The notes beneath the pieces were generated by a model. The model was not told the origin of the DNA and searched no databases. It saw only the letters and a program-made list of their open reading frames with translations. Source: Rhodopseudomonas sp. BR0M22 (lineage in GTDB: Bacteria; Pseudomonadota; Alphaproteobacteria; Rhizobiales; Xanthobacteraceae). From it: DNA of 45,354 bases. Position 1 is the stretch's first letter; each line of letters begins with the position of its first letter. Where the stretch lies: contig NZ_QUMK01000047.1 of assembly GCF_010907035.1 (NCBI RefSeq), positions 1-45,354 of the forward strand, read 5' to 3'. Made by a program: the position numbers and the translations under genes. This document shows positions 34,710 to 42,541 of the stretch, piece after piece.

Positions 34710-35096
34710 TTAGCTGCGGCGCTTGGCGGTGACTTCGATTTCGATCTTCATTTCCGGCTTGTACAGGCCGGCAACCGCGACGATCGTGGCCGCCGGGCGG
34801 ATCTCCGACAGGTTCTCGCCGCACACCGCGAACACCGCGTCCGCATCCTTCGGATCGGTGATGTAGTAGGTCGCGCGCACGATATCCTCCATCGCGAAGC
34901 CCGCTTCCTTCAGCGCCGCGCCGATGGTCTTGAAGCAGTTGCGGGTCTGCGAGGTGACGTCCTCGGGCAACGTCATGGTGGTGTAGTCGTAGCCGGTGGT
35001 GCCGGAGACGAAGACGAAATCGCCGTCGACCACGGCGCGGCTGTAGCCGGCGGTCTTCTCGAACGGCGATCCGGTGGAAATCAGGCGACGCGACAT
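34710..35096 (-). CDS. RidA/YjgF family protein
   Basis: A 128-residue RidA-family protein (reactive enamine/imine deaminase fold). It has AGYSRAVVDGDFVFVSGTTGYDY, DVTSQTRNCFKTIGAALKEAG, YYITDPKDADAVF and the IRPAATIVAV segment with the arginine expected at the active site. RidA removes 2-aminoacrylate; several relatives act on other imines, and this N-terminal form differs from E. coli RidA. Start at 35096 has AGGA 8 bases upstream. Confidence 0.9.
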   Translation of the reverse strand: MSRRLISTGSPFEKTAGYSRAVVDGDFVFVSGTTGYDYTTMTLPEDVTSQTRNCFKTIGAALKEAGFAMEDIVRATYYITDPKDADAVFAVCGENLSEIRPAATIVAVAGLYKPEMKIEIEVTAKRRS

Positions 35097-35194
35097 CGAA
35101 ACAATCCTGGAACTGAGGGAAGATCGGCAGCCAATGCCGTGTCTGACTTTGCAAATCAAGGCCGAGACTGTCTCAGCCCTGACACACGATCGGG

Positions 35195-35362
35195 TTACGC
35201 TACGGTTGTCTCGGCGCTGCGGTCCCGCCGCCTGCGCCAGGCATCGACGGCGATCTTGAGGGCGAACACGGCGAGCACCAGCACCGTGACGCGCGGGCGC
35301 TTGGCCGGGTCGCGGGGCGCGAACGCGCGATGAGTCGGGCGCGGGAAACTCAGAATACGCAT
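35195..35362 (-). CDS. Small membrane peptide, 55 residues, unknown
   Basis: A 55-residue protein beginning MRILSFPRPTHRAFAPRD, with basic residues, then one hydrophobic helix (about 25-40, VTVLVLAVFALKIAV) and an arginine-rich tail (RRRRDR). The ATG at 35362 has a good ribosome site, AAGGA, 7 bases upstream. It ends 99 bases before the RidA start and begins 17 bases after the acetyltransferase stop. No family recognised. The strong start signal and tight spacing argue for a real gene. Confidence 0.6.
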   Translation of the reverse strand: MRILSFPRPTHRAFAPRDPAKRPRVTVLVLAVFALKIAVDAWRRRRDRSAETTVA

Positions 35363-35378
35363 CGGACTATCCTTACGC

Positions 35379-35966
35379 TTACGCGGCGCGACGAAGACGC
35401 ACCCGCTCGGCGCGCGCCGGCTTGGCGGCGGCGCCGGTGGCGACGATGAGGCCGGCGGCGCCATCGAGCGCGCCTTCGCGCAGTTCGAGGCCGAGCAGGC
35501 GGTCGCGTTCGAACGGGCCGGGCAGCGCCAGCTCAGTCATCTTCTCGGCCGAGAAGCCGAACCGCGCGTAGTACGGCGCATCGCCGAGCAGGATCACGGC
35601 GCCGTGGCCGCGTGCGGCGGCTTCGGCCAGCGCCACGCGCATCAGCGCACCGCCGACGCCGAACTCGCGGCACGACGAATCGACGGCGAGGGGGCCGAGC
35701 ACGAGTGCGGCCCGGCCCCCTGCGTCGACATGCCAGAGCCGCACCGTGCCCACCAGCCGGCCTTGACGGACCGCGGAGAAGGCGAGGCCTTCCGCGGGCG
35801 CGCGTCCATCACGCAAACGCTGGCAGGTGCGCGCATGCCGGCCTTCGCCGAAGCACGCATCCAGCAGGCGCTCACGCGCGGCAATGTCGGAGCTCTTTTC
35901 CGCACGGATCGCGAACGGAACGGCTGCGACGTTCAAGGCGGTCAGGGTGGCGAGGGTGTTCGTCAT
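35379..35966 (-). CDS. GNAT family N-acetyltransferase
   Basis: A 195-residue GNAT protein: VPFAIRAEKSSDIAARERLLDACFG, FSAVRQGRLVGTVRLWHVDAGG, the CoA loop LGPLAVDSSCREFGVGGALMRVAL (with a CREFGVGG variant of the usual Q/RxxGxG/A) and GDAPYYARFGFSAEKM. The architecture resembles the YhbS group; substrates are unknown. It lies between ornithine decarboxylase and the small membrane peptide on the same strand, so acetylation of a polyamine is a possibility that the sequence does not show. Confidence 0.85.
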   Translation of the reverse strand: MTNTLATLTALNVAAVPFAIRAEKSSDIAARERLLDACFGEGRHARTCQRLRDGRAPAEGLAFSAVRQGRLVGTVRLWHVDAGGRAALVLGPLAVDSSCREFGVGGALMRVALAEAAARGHGAVILLGDAPYYARFGFSAEKMTELALPGPFERDRLLGLELREGALDGAAGLIVATGAAAKPARAERVRLRRAA

Positions 35967-36042
35967 GGCACGTCGATCCCCACGCTCTCCGGCGAACCGC
36001 GCCGGCAGCATGTTGTCAGCAAAAAAAACGCATGTGACGGGA

Positions 36043-36062
36043 GAGGCCGGCGAGCCGGCCTC
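36043..36062. terminator. Hairpin with flanking A and T runs
   Basis: A perfect 9-bp stem (GAGGCCGGC/GCCGGCCTC) with a 2-base loop is flanked by eight A at 36021-36028 and by TTTTTT at 36066-36071, so it can act in either direction. Minus-strand reading follows the ornithine decarboxylase gene. Confidence 0.75.
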
Positions 36063-36076
36063 GACTTTTTTGGCTT

Positions 36077-36098
36077 CCTCTCCCGCGCACGGGAGAGG
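36077..36098. repeat. Second hairpin, common alphaproteobacterial repeat type
   Basis: A perfect 9-bp stem (CCTCTCCCG/CGGGAGAGG) with a CGCA loop, followed by GCCCGGGGTGAGGGC. This is typical of a dispersed intergenic repeat and stacks with the hairpin at 36043 in the region after ornithine decarboxylase. Confidence 0.65.
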
Positions 36099-36171
36099 CC
36101 CGGGGTGAGGGCGACACCAGTCGCTGCTTCACCCTGCTATCCGATCACCTCGCAAGCGAGGAAGGGAAGGC

Positions 36172-37314
36172 TCAGATGTGGTAGGTCGCCAGCGGCGGGA
36201 AGCCGTTGAACGCCACCGCCGAGTAGGTCGACGTATAGGCGCCGGTGCCTTCGATCAGCAGCTTGTCGCCGATCTCGAGCGTCACCGGCAGCGGATACGG
36301 CAGCTTCTCGTACAGCACGTCGGCGGAGTCGCAGGTCGGACCGGCGAGCACGCAAGGCGTCATCTCGGCGCCGTCGTGGCGCGACTTGATCGCGTAGCGG
36401 ATCGACTCGTCCATCGTCTCGGCGAGACCGCCGAACTTGCCGATGTCGAGATACACCCAGCGCAACTCGTCCTCGTCGCTCTTCTTCGAGATCAGCACGA
36501 CTTCGGTCTCGATCACGCCGGCATTGCCGACCATGCCGCGGCCCGGCTCGATAATGGTCTCCGGGATCTGGTTGCCGAAGTGCTTGCGCAGCGCCCGGAA
36601 GATCGAGCGGCCGTACTGCACCACGGCCGGCACTTCCTTCAGGTACTTGGTCGGAAAGCCGCCGCCCATGTTGACCATCGACAGGTTGATGCCGCGCTCG
36701 GCGCAGTCGCGGAACACCTGCGCGGCCATCGCCAGCGCGCGGTCCCACGCCTTCACCTTGCGCTGCTGGGAGCCGACATGGAACGAGATGCCGTAGGCTT
36801 CCAGGCCGAGACGCTTGGCGACGTCGAGCACGTCCACCGCCATCTCCGGATCGCAGCCGAACTTGCGCGACAGCGGCCACTCGGCGCCGGCGCAATCGTA
36901 AAGGATACGGCAGAACACCTTCGAGCCGGGCGCAACGCGCGCGATCTTCTCCACCTCGGCGGTGCAGTCGACCGAGAACAGGCGGATGCCGAGCTCGTAG
37001 GCGCGCGCGATGTCGCGCTCCTTCTTGATGGTGTTACCAAACGAGATGCGGTCCGGGGTCGCTCCCGCGGCCAGCGCCATCTGGATCTCCTGCACCGAGG
37101 CGCAGTCGAAGCACGAGCCAAGCGAGGCCAGCAGCGACAGCACTTCCGGCGCCGGGTTGGCCTTGATCGCATAGAACACGCGGCTGTCCGGCAGCGCCTT
37201 GGCGAAATGCGTGAAGTTGTCGCGGACCACTTCGAGGTCGACGACCAGGCACGGCTCGACGTCCAGACCCTTGGCGCGGCGGTCGCGCAGGAATTCGCGG
37301 ATACGTTCGGTCAT
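36172..37314 (-). CDS. Ornithine decarboxylase
   Basis: A 380-residue PLP fold-type III decarboxylase (alanine-racemase fold) making putrescine from ornithine. K51 in FYAIKANP binds PLP, GGGFPTKY (218-223 region) is the phosphate loop, EPGRGMVG follows, and the catalytic C328-D329 lie in GPTCDSAD, which favours ornithine over diaminopimelate. Length fits the short eukaryote-like/alphaproteobacterial ODC. A long structured leader precedes it (37525-37740). With homospermidine synthase it would supply the polyamine pathway. Confidence 0.95.
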   Translation of the reverse strand: MTERIREFLRDRRAKGLDVEPCLVVDLEVVRDNFTHFAKALPDSRVFYAIKANPAPEVLSLLASLGSCFDCASVQEIQMALAAGATPDRISFGNTIKKERDIARAYELGIRLFSVDCTAEVEKIARVAPGSKVFCRILYDCAGAEWPLSRKFGCDPEMAVDVLDVAKRLGLEAYGISFHVGSQQRKVKAWDRALAMAAQVFRDCAERGINLSMVNMGGGFPTKYLKEVPAVVQYGRSIFRALRKHFGNQIPETIIEPGRGMVGNAGVIETEVVLISKKSDEDELRWVYLDIGKFGGLAETMDESIRYAIKSRHDGAEMTPCVLAGPTCDSADVLYEKLPYPLPVTLEIGDKLLIEGTGAYTSTYSAVAFNGFPPLATYHI

Positions 37315-37524
37315 GGCACTCTCCCACGCGCCCAGCGACGGGCGCGAACCAAAACGATGGCGCTGGTCCGACGGCTTCAGCGCCGTCGCGCGATGGAGGC
37401 GCGGCGAGCGATCAGCTCGGACAAGCAGTGCTGCCTTGGATTGGTTGGGAAGGATCCCGCCCGCTCACTGGCAATGAAGGACAAGCCTCTTCGGTATTCG
37501 CGCCGGCTGATGGAAAGCCGGCAG

Positions 37525-37740
37525 AGACCAAAAAAGCCCGCTCCGTCGTTGCTTTAAGTCGCGTCCCCCGTTGAGAACGAGGTGCGCCGGTTCGCCTCCG
37601 GCTGTCAGTCACGGTTGCAAGAGAGGAAGCCACCTTCAACGGCATCTCTTGAGAGAGATGCTGGCCTCTGCGCGTCGCCGCTTCGAGACCCTCGGCTCTT
37701 CATCCCTTGGCGGCTGTCCGGCCTCTTGTCCGGATACCTA
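37525..37740 (-). ncRNA. Structured leader RNA of ornithine decarboxylase (speF-motif candidate)
   Basis: The 665-base gap upstream of ornithine decarboxylase has no credible gene but contains several stems when read on the minus strand: a perfect 8-bp stem (37642-37649 with 37654-37661, 4-base loop), a 5-bp stem (37586-37590 with 37598-37602) and a short stem followed by TTTTTT at 37530-37535, terminator-like. Alphaproteobacterial ODC genes are known to carry the conserved speF RNA motif in this position. I recognise the position and layout, not a verified covariance match. A TTGACC-type -35 lies near 37780. Confidence 0.45.
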
Positions 37741-37979
37741 CCGACTGACACACGACCACGGGCACGTGCGAAATTGGGCAAGGGTCAAATAGGTGTTTCG
37801 ATGCCGGGCTGCAAGATTTTTTTTGTCTTAACCGGCGAATTACTCCGCCCCCGTCGCGAAGCGTTGCCGATCCATCACACAGTCGCGGACGAAGCTGAAC
37901 ATCTGTTCAAGTTCGTCAATAACCACGGGGGTAAATGTGACGGCGGCGTGGCGGCGCGTTGGCGTGCAGTACCGGGAAA

Positions 37980-38240
37980 TCAGGCGCGCTTGAAGAACGG
38001 CTCGATGCGCTGCGCGTTGCGAATGAAGCCGATCATGATCACGACGCCGATCACGAACAGCACCGCCTGCAGGATGTGAGCGGCGACCTCGCCTAGCCCG
38101 AACAGGATCGCCAACGCCCACCCGCCTGCGAATGCGGCTCCGAACACCTCGGCGCCGATCAGGATGGCGGCGCTGATGACGGTGATGACGCTCGGCCAAG
38201 CGATCTGGCGCGATCCGGCGGCGGTGACAGGCTTGCTCAT
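37980..38240 (-). CDS. Small multi-pass membrane protein, unknown
   Basis: An 86-residue protein with two to three hydrophobic helices (SVITVISAAILIGAEVFGAAFAGGWALAILF and LQAVLFVIGVVIMIGFI) and a short basic tail (RNAQRIEPFFKRA). I do not recognise a named family; similar small proteins occur in related genomes. It starts at 38240 and is transcribed away from the divergent Dcp gene. Confidence 0.65.
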   Translation of the reverse strand: MSKPVTAAGSRQIAWPSVITVISAAILIGAEVFGAAFAGGWALAILFGLGEVAAHILQAVLFVIGVVIMIGFIRNAQRIEPFFKRA

Positions 38241-38447
38241 GGTTCGAAAGGTCCTTCTGGCGGGCGCAATCTAGCGAAATCGCCCGCGGCGGCAAGCGGT
38301 ACGCGATGGTCTGTTAAAGTGTCAGCAGTGGGGCGCCCGGTTCAACCTGCGTAATTTACCGGCATTGGCGAGGTGTTCCGGGCGCAAAAAAGCCTTACCC
38401 AATGGTATATGTCGGAACCCGAAACGCTCCGCACGCAGGATGGATTG

Positions 38448-40538
38448 ATGTCAGAGAGCTCCGCGCCGATTGCCGCACCCCTCATGTCCGGCAATCCGCT
38501 GCTTGCCGCCTGGACCACCCCATTTCAGACCCCGCCGTTCGACGAGATTGCGCCCGAGCACTTCATGCCCGCGTTCGAGCGGGCGTTCGCCGATCACGCG
38601 GGCGAGATTGCGGCGATCGTCAACGACCCCGCCGAGCCGGATTTCGATAACACCGTCACGGCGCTGGAGCGCTCCGGCAAGCTGCTGAACCGGGTCGCTG
38701 CGGTGTTCTACGATCTGGTGTCGGCGCATTCGAGCCCGGAGCTCTTGAAGATCGACGAAGAGGTGTCGCTGCGGATGGCGCGGCACTGGAATCCGATCAT
38801 GATGAACGCGGTGCTGTTCGGCCGGATCGCGGCGCTGCGCGACAAGCGCGACAGCCTCGATCTGACGCCCGAGCAGAGCCGGCTGCTCGACCGCACGTAC
38901 ACCCGCTTCCATCGCTCCGGTGCCGGCCTCGACGAGGCGGCCAAGGCGCGGATGGCCGAAATCAACGAGCGGCTGGCGCAGCTCGGCACCGGCTTCAGCC
39001 ATCATCTGCTCGGCGACGAACAGGACTGGTTCATGGAGCTCGCCGAAGGCGACACCGACGGCCTGCCGGCCAGCTTCGTCGCAGCCGCCCGTGCTGCGGC
39101 CGAAGAGCGCGGGATGCCCGGCAAGGCGGTCGTGACGCTGTCGCGCTCGTCGGTCGAGCCGTTCCTGAAGATGTCGAGCCGGCGCGATCTGCGCGAGAAG
39201 GCGTATCGGGCCTTCATCGCCCGCGGCGACAATGGCAACGATAACGACAACAACACGATCATCGGCGAGATCCTGCGCCTGCGCGAGGAGAGCGCCAAGC
39301 TGCTCGGCTACCCGACCTTCGCGGCCTACCGGCTGGAAGATTCGATGGCCAAGACGCCGGAGGCGGTGCGCGGCCTGCTGGAGCGGGTGTGGAAACCGGC
39401 GCGCGCCCGCGCGCTCGCCGACCGCGACGCGCTGCAGGAGCTGGTGACGGAGGAGGGCGGCAACTTCAAGCTGGCGCCGTGGGACTGGCGCTATTACGCC
39501 GAGAAGCTGCGGCAGCGCCGCGCCAATTTCGACGACGCCGCGATCAAACCGTATCTGACGCTCGACAACATGATCGCCGCGGCGTTCGACACCGCCACGC
39601 GGCTGTTCGGCATTACCTTCGCCGAGCGGAAGGACGTCCCGGTGTGGCACCCGGACGTTCGGGTCTGGGAGGTGAAGGACGCCGATGGCGGCCATCGCGG
39701 ACTGTTTTATGGCGATTACTATGCCCGGCCTTCGAAGCGCTCCGGCGCCTGGATGACCTCGCTGCGCGATCAGCAGAAGCTCGACGGCGATGTGGCGCCG
39801 CTGATCATCAACGTCTGCAACTTCGCCAAGGGCGCGGGCGGCGAACCGTCGCTGCTGTCGCCGGACGATGCCCGCACGCTGTTCCACGAGTTCGGCCACG
39901 GCCTGCACGGCATGCTGTCGGATGTGACCTATCCGTCGCTGTCCGGCACCAGCGTGTTCACCGACTTCGTCGAGCTGCCGTCGCAGCTCTACGAGCACTG
40001 GCAGGAGCAGCCTCAGGTGCTGCGGCAATTCGCCCGCCACTATCAGACCGGCGAGCCGCTGCCGGACGAGTTGCTGCAACGCTTCCTGAAGGCGCGCAAA
40101 TTCGGCCAGGGCTTCGCCACCGTCGAGTTCGTCTCCTCGGCGCTGCTCGATCTCGAATTCCACACCCAGCCGGCCGCCAGCATCGGCGAGATCCGCGCTT
40201 TCGAGCGCAAGGAACTCGCCAAGATCGGCATGCCGGATGAAATCGCAATGCGGCACCGGCCGACCCAGTTCGGCCACATCTTCTCCGGCGATCATTATGC
40301 CTCTGGCTACTACAGCTACATGTGGAGCGAGGTGATGGATGCCGACGCGTTCGGCGCGTTCGAAGAGGCCGGCGACATCTTTGCGCCCGAGGTGGCCAAG
40401 CGGCTGCGCGACGACATCTATTCGTCCGGCGGTTCGCGCGACCCGGAGGAAGCCTATGTGGCGTTCCGCGGTCGCAAGCCGGAGCCCGACGCGCTGCTCC
40501 GCCGCCGCGGCCTGCTCGATACGCCGGAGGCTGCGTAG
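38448..40538 (+). CDS. dcp: Peptidyl-dipeptidase Dcp (M3 family)
   Basis: A 696-residue metallopeptidase that removes C-terminal dipeptides, in the cytoplasm or periplasm. The M3 motif HEFGH is at H480-H484 in LFHEFGHGLHGMLS, with a downstream FVELPSQLYEHW segment (third zinc ligand). N-terminal M3 segments (NPLLAAWTTPFQTPPFDEI, FMPAFERAFADH) match the Dcp/OpdA family. The start at 38448 is preferred because AGGA lies 7 bases upstream; an ATG at 38409 and GTG at 38373 are in frame. No signal peptide is evident. It stands on its own, with two metal-transport genes following. Confidence 0.95.
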   Translation: MSESSAPIAAPLMSGNPLLAAWTTPFQTPPFDEIAPEHFMPAFERAFADHAGEIAAIVNDPAEPDFDNTVTALERSGKLLNRVAAVFYDLVSAHSSPELLKIDEEVSLRMARHWNPIMMNAVLFGRIAALRDKRDSLDLTPEQSRLLDRTYTRFHRSGAGLDEAAKARMAEINERLAQLGTGFSHHLLGDEQDWFMELAEGDTDGLPASFVAAARAAAEERGMPGKAVVTLSRSSVEPFLKMSSRRDLREKAYRAFIARGDNGNDNDNNTIIGEILRLREESAKLLGYPTFAAYRLEDSMAKTPEAVRGLLERVWKPARARALADRDALQELVTEEGGNFKLAPWDWRYYAEKLRQRRANFDDAAIKPYLTLDNMIAAAFDTATRLFGITFAERKDVPVWHPDVRVWEVKDADGGHRGLFYGDYYARPSKRSGAWMTSLRDQQKLDGDVAPLIINVCNFAKGAGGEPSLLSPDDARTLFHEFGHGLHGMLSDVTYPSLSGTSVFTDFVELPSQLYEHWQEQPQVLRQFARHYQTGEPLPDELLQRFLKARKFGQGFATVEFVSSALLDLEFHTQPAASIGEIRAFERKELAKIGMPDEIAMRHRPTQFGHIFSGDHYASGYYSYMWSEVMDADAFGAFEEAGDIFAPEVAKRLRDDIYSSGGSRDPEEAYVAFRGRKPEPDALLRRRGLLDTPEAA

Positions 40539-40542
40539 CCGC

Positions 40543-41196
40543 ATGATCGGCCTGTTGCGCCGCGCCGCCATCCGCTCCGCGCTGATCGCGGCCGTGCTAG
40601 CTCTAGTGGGCATCGGCGCCGCCGAGGCGCACCCGCACGTCTGGGTGACTTCGACCAGCGAGCTGGTCTATGCGCCGGACGGTTCGCTCACCGGCGTGCG
40701 GCATTCTTGGGCGTTCGACGACATGTTCTCGACCTACGCTCTGCAGGGCATCGAGACCAAGCAAAAGGGCGTCTACACCCGTGAGGATCTGGCGCCGCTG
40801 GCGCAGACCAACGTCGATTCGCTGAAAGAATTCGCCTATTTCACCTTCGCCAAGGTCGGCGGCAAGAAGCAGAAGTTTGGAGATCCGGTCGATTACTATC
40901 TGTCCTACAAGGACAGCGTGTTGACACTGCACTTCTTCCTGCCGCTGAAGACCCCGGTGAAGAGCAGCCAGCTGGCGGTCGAGGTGTTCGATCCGAGCTA
41001 CTTCATCGACTTCTCGTTCGCCGAGAAAAATCCGGTCAGTCTGGTCGGCGCGCCGGCCGGCTGCAAATTCGACTTCCAGCGCCCCAACGACGGCACCGCG
41101 ACGGCTCAACGGATGAGCGAGGACAACTTCCTCAACGGCGACAATTCCAACTACGGCGCGATGTTCGCCAACAAGATCACGGTGACCTGCCCATGA
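40543..41196 (+). CDS. DUF1007 family periplasmic protein
   Basis: A 217-residue protein with a signal peptide (residues 1-28, LIAAVLALVGIGAAEA) and the DUF1007 start AHPHVWVTSTSELVYAPDG, including the conserved HPHVW that could bind metal. The HPHVW motif and a NicO gene immediately downstream (4-base overlap) are the known pattern of this family, which is thought to help metal export or import. The GFDDMFS-type segment and the FAYFTFAKVGG region are typical. Function remains inferred. Confidence 0.9.
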   Translation: MIGLLRRAAIRSALIAAVLALVGIGAAEAHPHVWVTSTSELVYAPDGSLTGVRHSWAFDDMFSTYALQGIETKQKGVYTREDLAPLAQTNVDSLKEFAYFTFAKVGGKKQKFGDPVDYYLSYKDSVLTLHFFLPLKTPVKSSQLAVEVFDPSYFIDFSFAEKNPVSLVGAPAGCKFDFQRPNDGTATAQRMSEDNFLNGDNSNYGAMFANKITVTCP

Positions 41197-42365
41197 CGTC
41201 TCATCGCCGGTTTGCGGTTGCCGCCTTGTTCGTCTGCATCGCCGCGCTCGTGCTCGGCGACGCCACGCTGCACGCGGCGTTCGCCCACAATCCCTTCGGC
41301 GCGCCGAAGGGGACGCCGGAGCCGCAGGCCGGCGGCATCGTCGGCTGGCTGCTGGCGCAGCAATCGGCGTTCTACAAGCAGATGTCGGCGACGATCCGCG
41401 CCGCCAAGGCCGACGGCAGCGCGGTGTGGACGCTGCTCGGCATCTCGTTCGCTTACGGCGTGTTCCACGCCGCCGGGCCCGGGCACGGCAAGGCGGTGAT
41501 CTCGTCCTATCTGGTCGCCAACGAAGAGACCGCCCGGCGCGGTATCGCGCTGTCGTTCATTTCGGCGCTGCTGCAGGCGCTCGTCGCGGTATCGATCGTC
41601 GGCGTTTGCGCGTGGCTGCTCAACGCCACCGCCAGCACGATGTGCAGCGCCGAGCGGGCGATCGAGATCGGCAGCTACGCTCTGATCGCGCTGTTCGGTG
41701 CGCGGCTGGTCTGGGTCAAGGGCGGCGGCTTCCTGCGTGCCCTGCAGGCCTCGATGCGCAAGCCGCAATTGGCGATGGCGGGTGTGCCGGCGGCGCTGGT
41801 GGATCACGACCGTCACCACCACGATCATGATCACGACCATGGTGGGCACGGTCATGCCCACGCCCGTGCTGCGCATGGCGATCATCAGCATCACCATCAT
41901 GACCATGGTCACGACCACGACCACGACCACGCCCATCACGATCACCACCATCATCACGGTCCCGGCGAAGCCTGCGACCATTGCGGCCATTCGCACGGGC
42001 CTGAACCCAGCGAACTCGCCGGTCCGGGCGGTTGGCGGCGCGGCCTCGGTGCGGTGCTGACGGTCGGCATCAGGCCGTGTTCCGGCGCGATTTTGCTGCT
42101 GGTGTTCGCGCTGGCCCAGGGATTGTTCTGGGCCGGCATCGTCGCCACCTTCGTCATGGGGCTCGGCACCGCGATCACGGTCGCGACCATCGCGGTGGCG
42201 GCGGTGTCTGCCAAGGGGCTGGCCCGCAAGCTGGCCGTGCAGCGTGACGGCGGCGGCATGCTGGTGATGCGGGGGCTCGAATTCGGCGCCGCCGGCCTCG
42301 TGCTGCTGCTCGGCTGCGGACTTCTCCTAGGCTATGTTGCGGCCGAGCGTGTGACGTGTCTTTAA
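41193..42365 (+). CDS. NicO-family nickel/cobalt (metal) transporter with extended His-rich loop
   Basis: A 390-residue inner-membrane transporter of the NicO/RcnA family. N-terminal helices carry FHAAGPGHGK (H92, H98), the family's Hx(4-5)GHG-type signature. A very long His-rich cytoplasmic loop (205-268, with runs such as HHHDHDHDH and HHDHHHHHG plus a CDHCGHSHG segment) precedes the second half, LGAVLTVGIRPCSGAILLLVF. Such loops bind Ni, Co or Zn. It overlaps the DUF1007 gene by 4 bases, so the two are coupled. Direction (export or import) and metal are not fixed by sequence. Confidence 0.9.
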   Translation: MTSHRRFAVAALFVCIAALVLGDATLHAAFAHNPFGAPKGTPEPQAGGIVGWLLAQQSAFYKQMSATIRAAKADGSAVWTLLGISFAYGVFHAAGPGHGKAVISSYLVANEETARRGIALSFISALLQALVAVSIVGVCAWLLNATASTMCSAERAIEIGSYALIALFGARLVWVKGGGFLRALQASMRKPQLAMAGVPAALVDHDRHHHDHDHDHGGHGHAHARAAHGDHQHHHHDHGHDHDHDHAHHDHHHHHGPGEACDHCGHSHGPEPSELAGPGGWRRGLGAVLTVGIRPCSGAILLLVFALAQGLFWAGIVATFVMGLGTAITVATIAVAAVSAKGLARKLAVQRDGGGMLVMRGLEFGAAGLVLLLGCGLLLGYVAAERVTCL

Positions 42366-42448
42366 CCAGCAGGCCGCAGAGTTCTGTTTTTGAACCGTCA
42401 CGGCAAAACTCGACGGAGTTTCGTGCGTAGATGGTGTAGTCGTCACGG

Positions 42449-42475
42449 AGCCGCTGCGGTGATTCCGCAGTGGCT
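42449..42475. other. Hairpin between the NicO gene and hemH
   Basis: An 11-bp stem with one G-U pair (42449-42459 with 42465-42475, 5-base loop) lies in the 176-base gap. It lacks a T run. It may terminate the metal-transporter transcript or sit in the hemH leader. Confidence 0.4.
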
Positions 42476-42541
42476 GAACAGCAGCCCCGTCATCGCGTCG
42501 TCTTGACAACGATAGGCCAAAGCGCGAAGCCAAGCAGCAAC

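Noticed and set aside
38451-40613. 720-codon minus-strand frame over dcp
   Set aside because: Dcp on the plus strand has a complete M3 motif and a correct ribosome site; the opposite frame has none.
41800-42000. Tandem CAC/GAT-rich stretch in the NicO gene as a non-coding repeat
   Set aside because: It is in frame and encodes the expected His-rich loop of this transporter family.
42470-42541. GTG at 42470 as the hemH start
   Set aside because: It would add 24 residues without similarity and run through the hairpin; ATG 42542 gives the normal N terminus.
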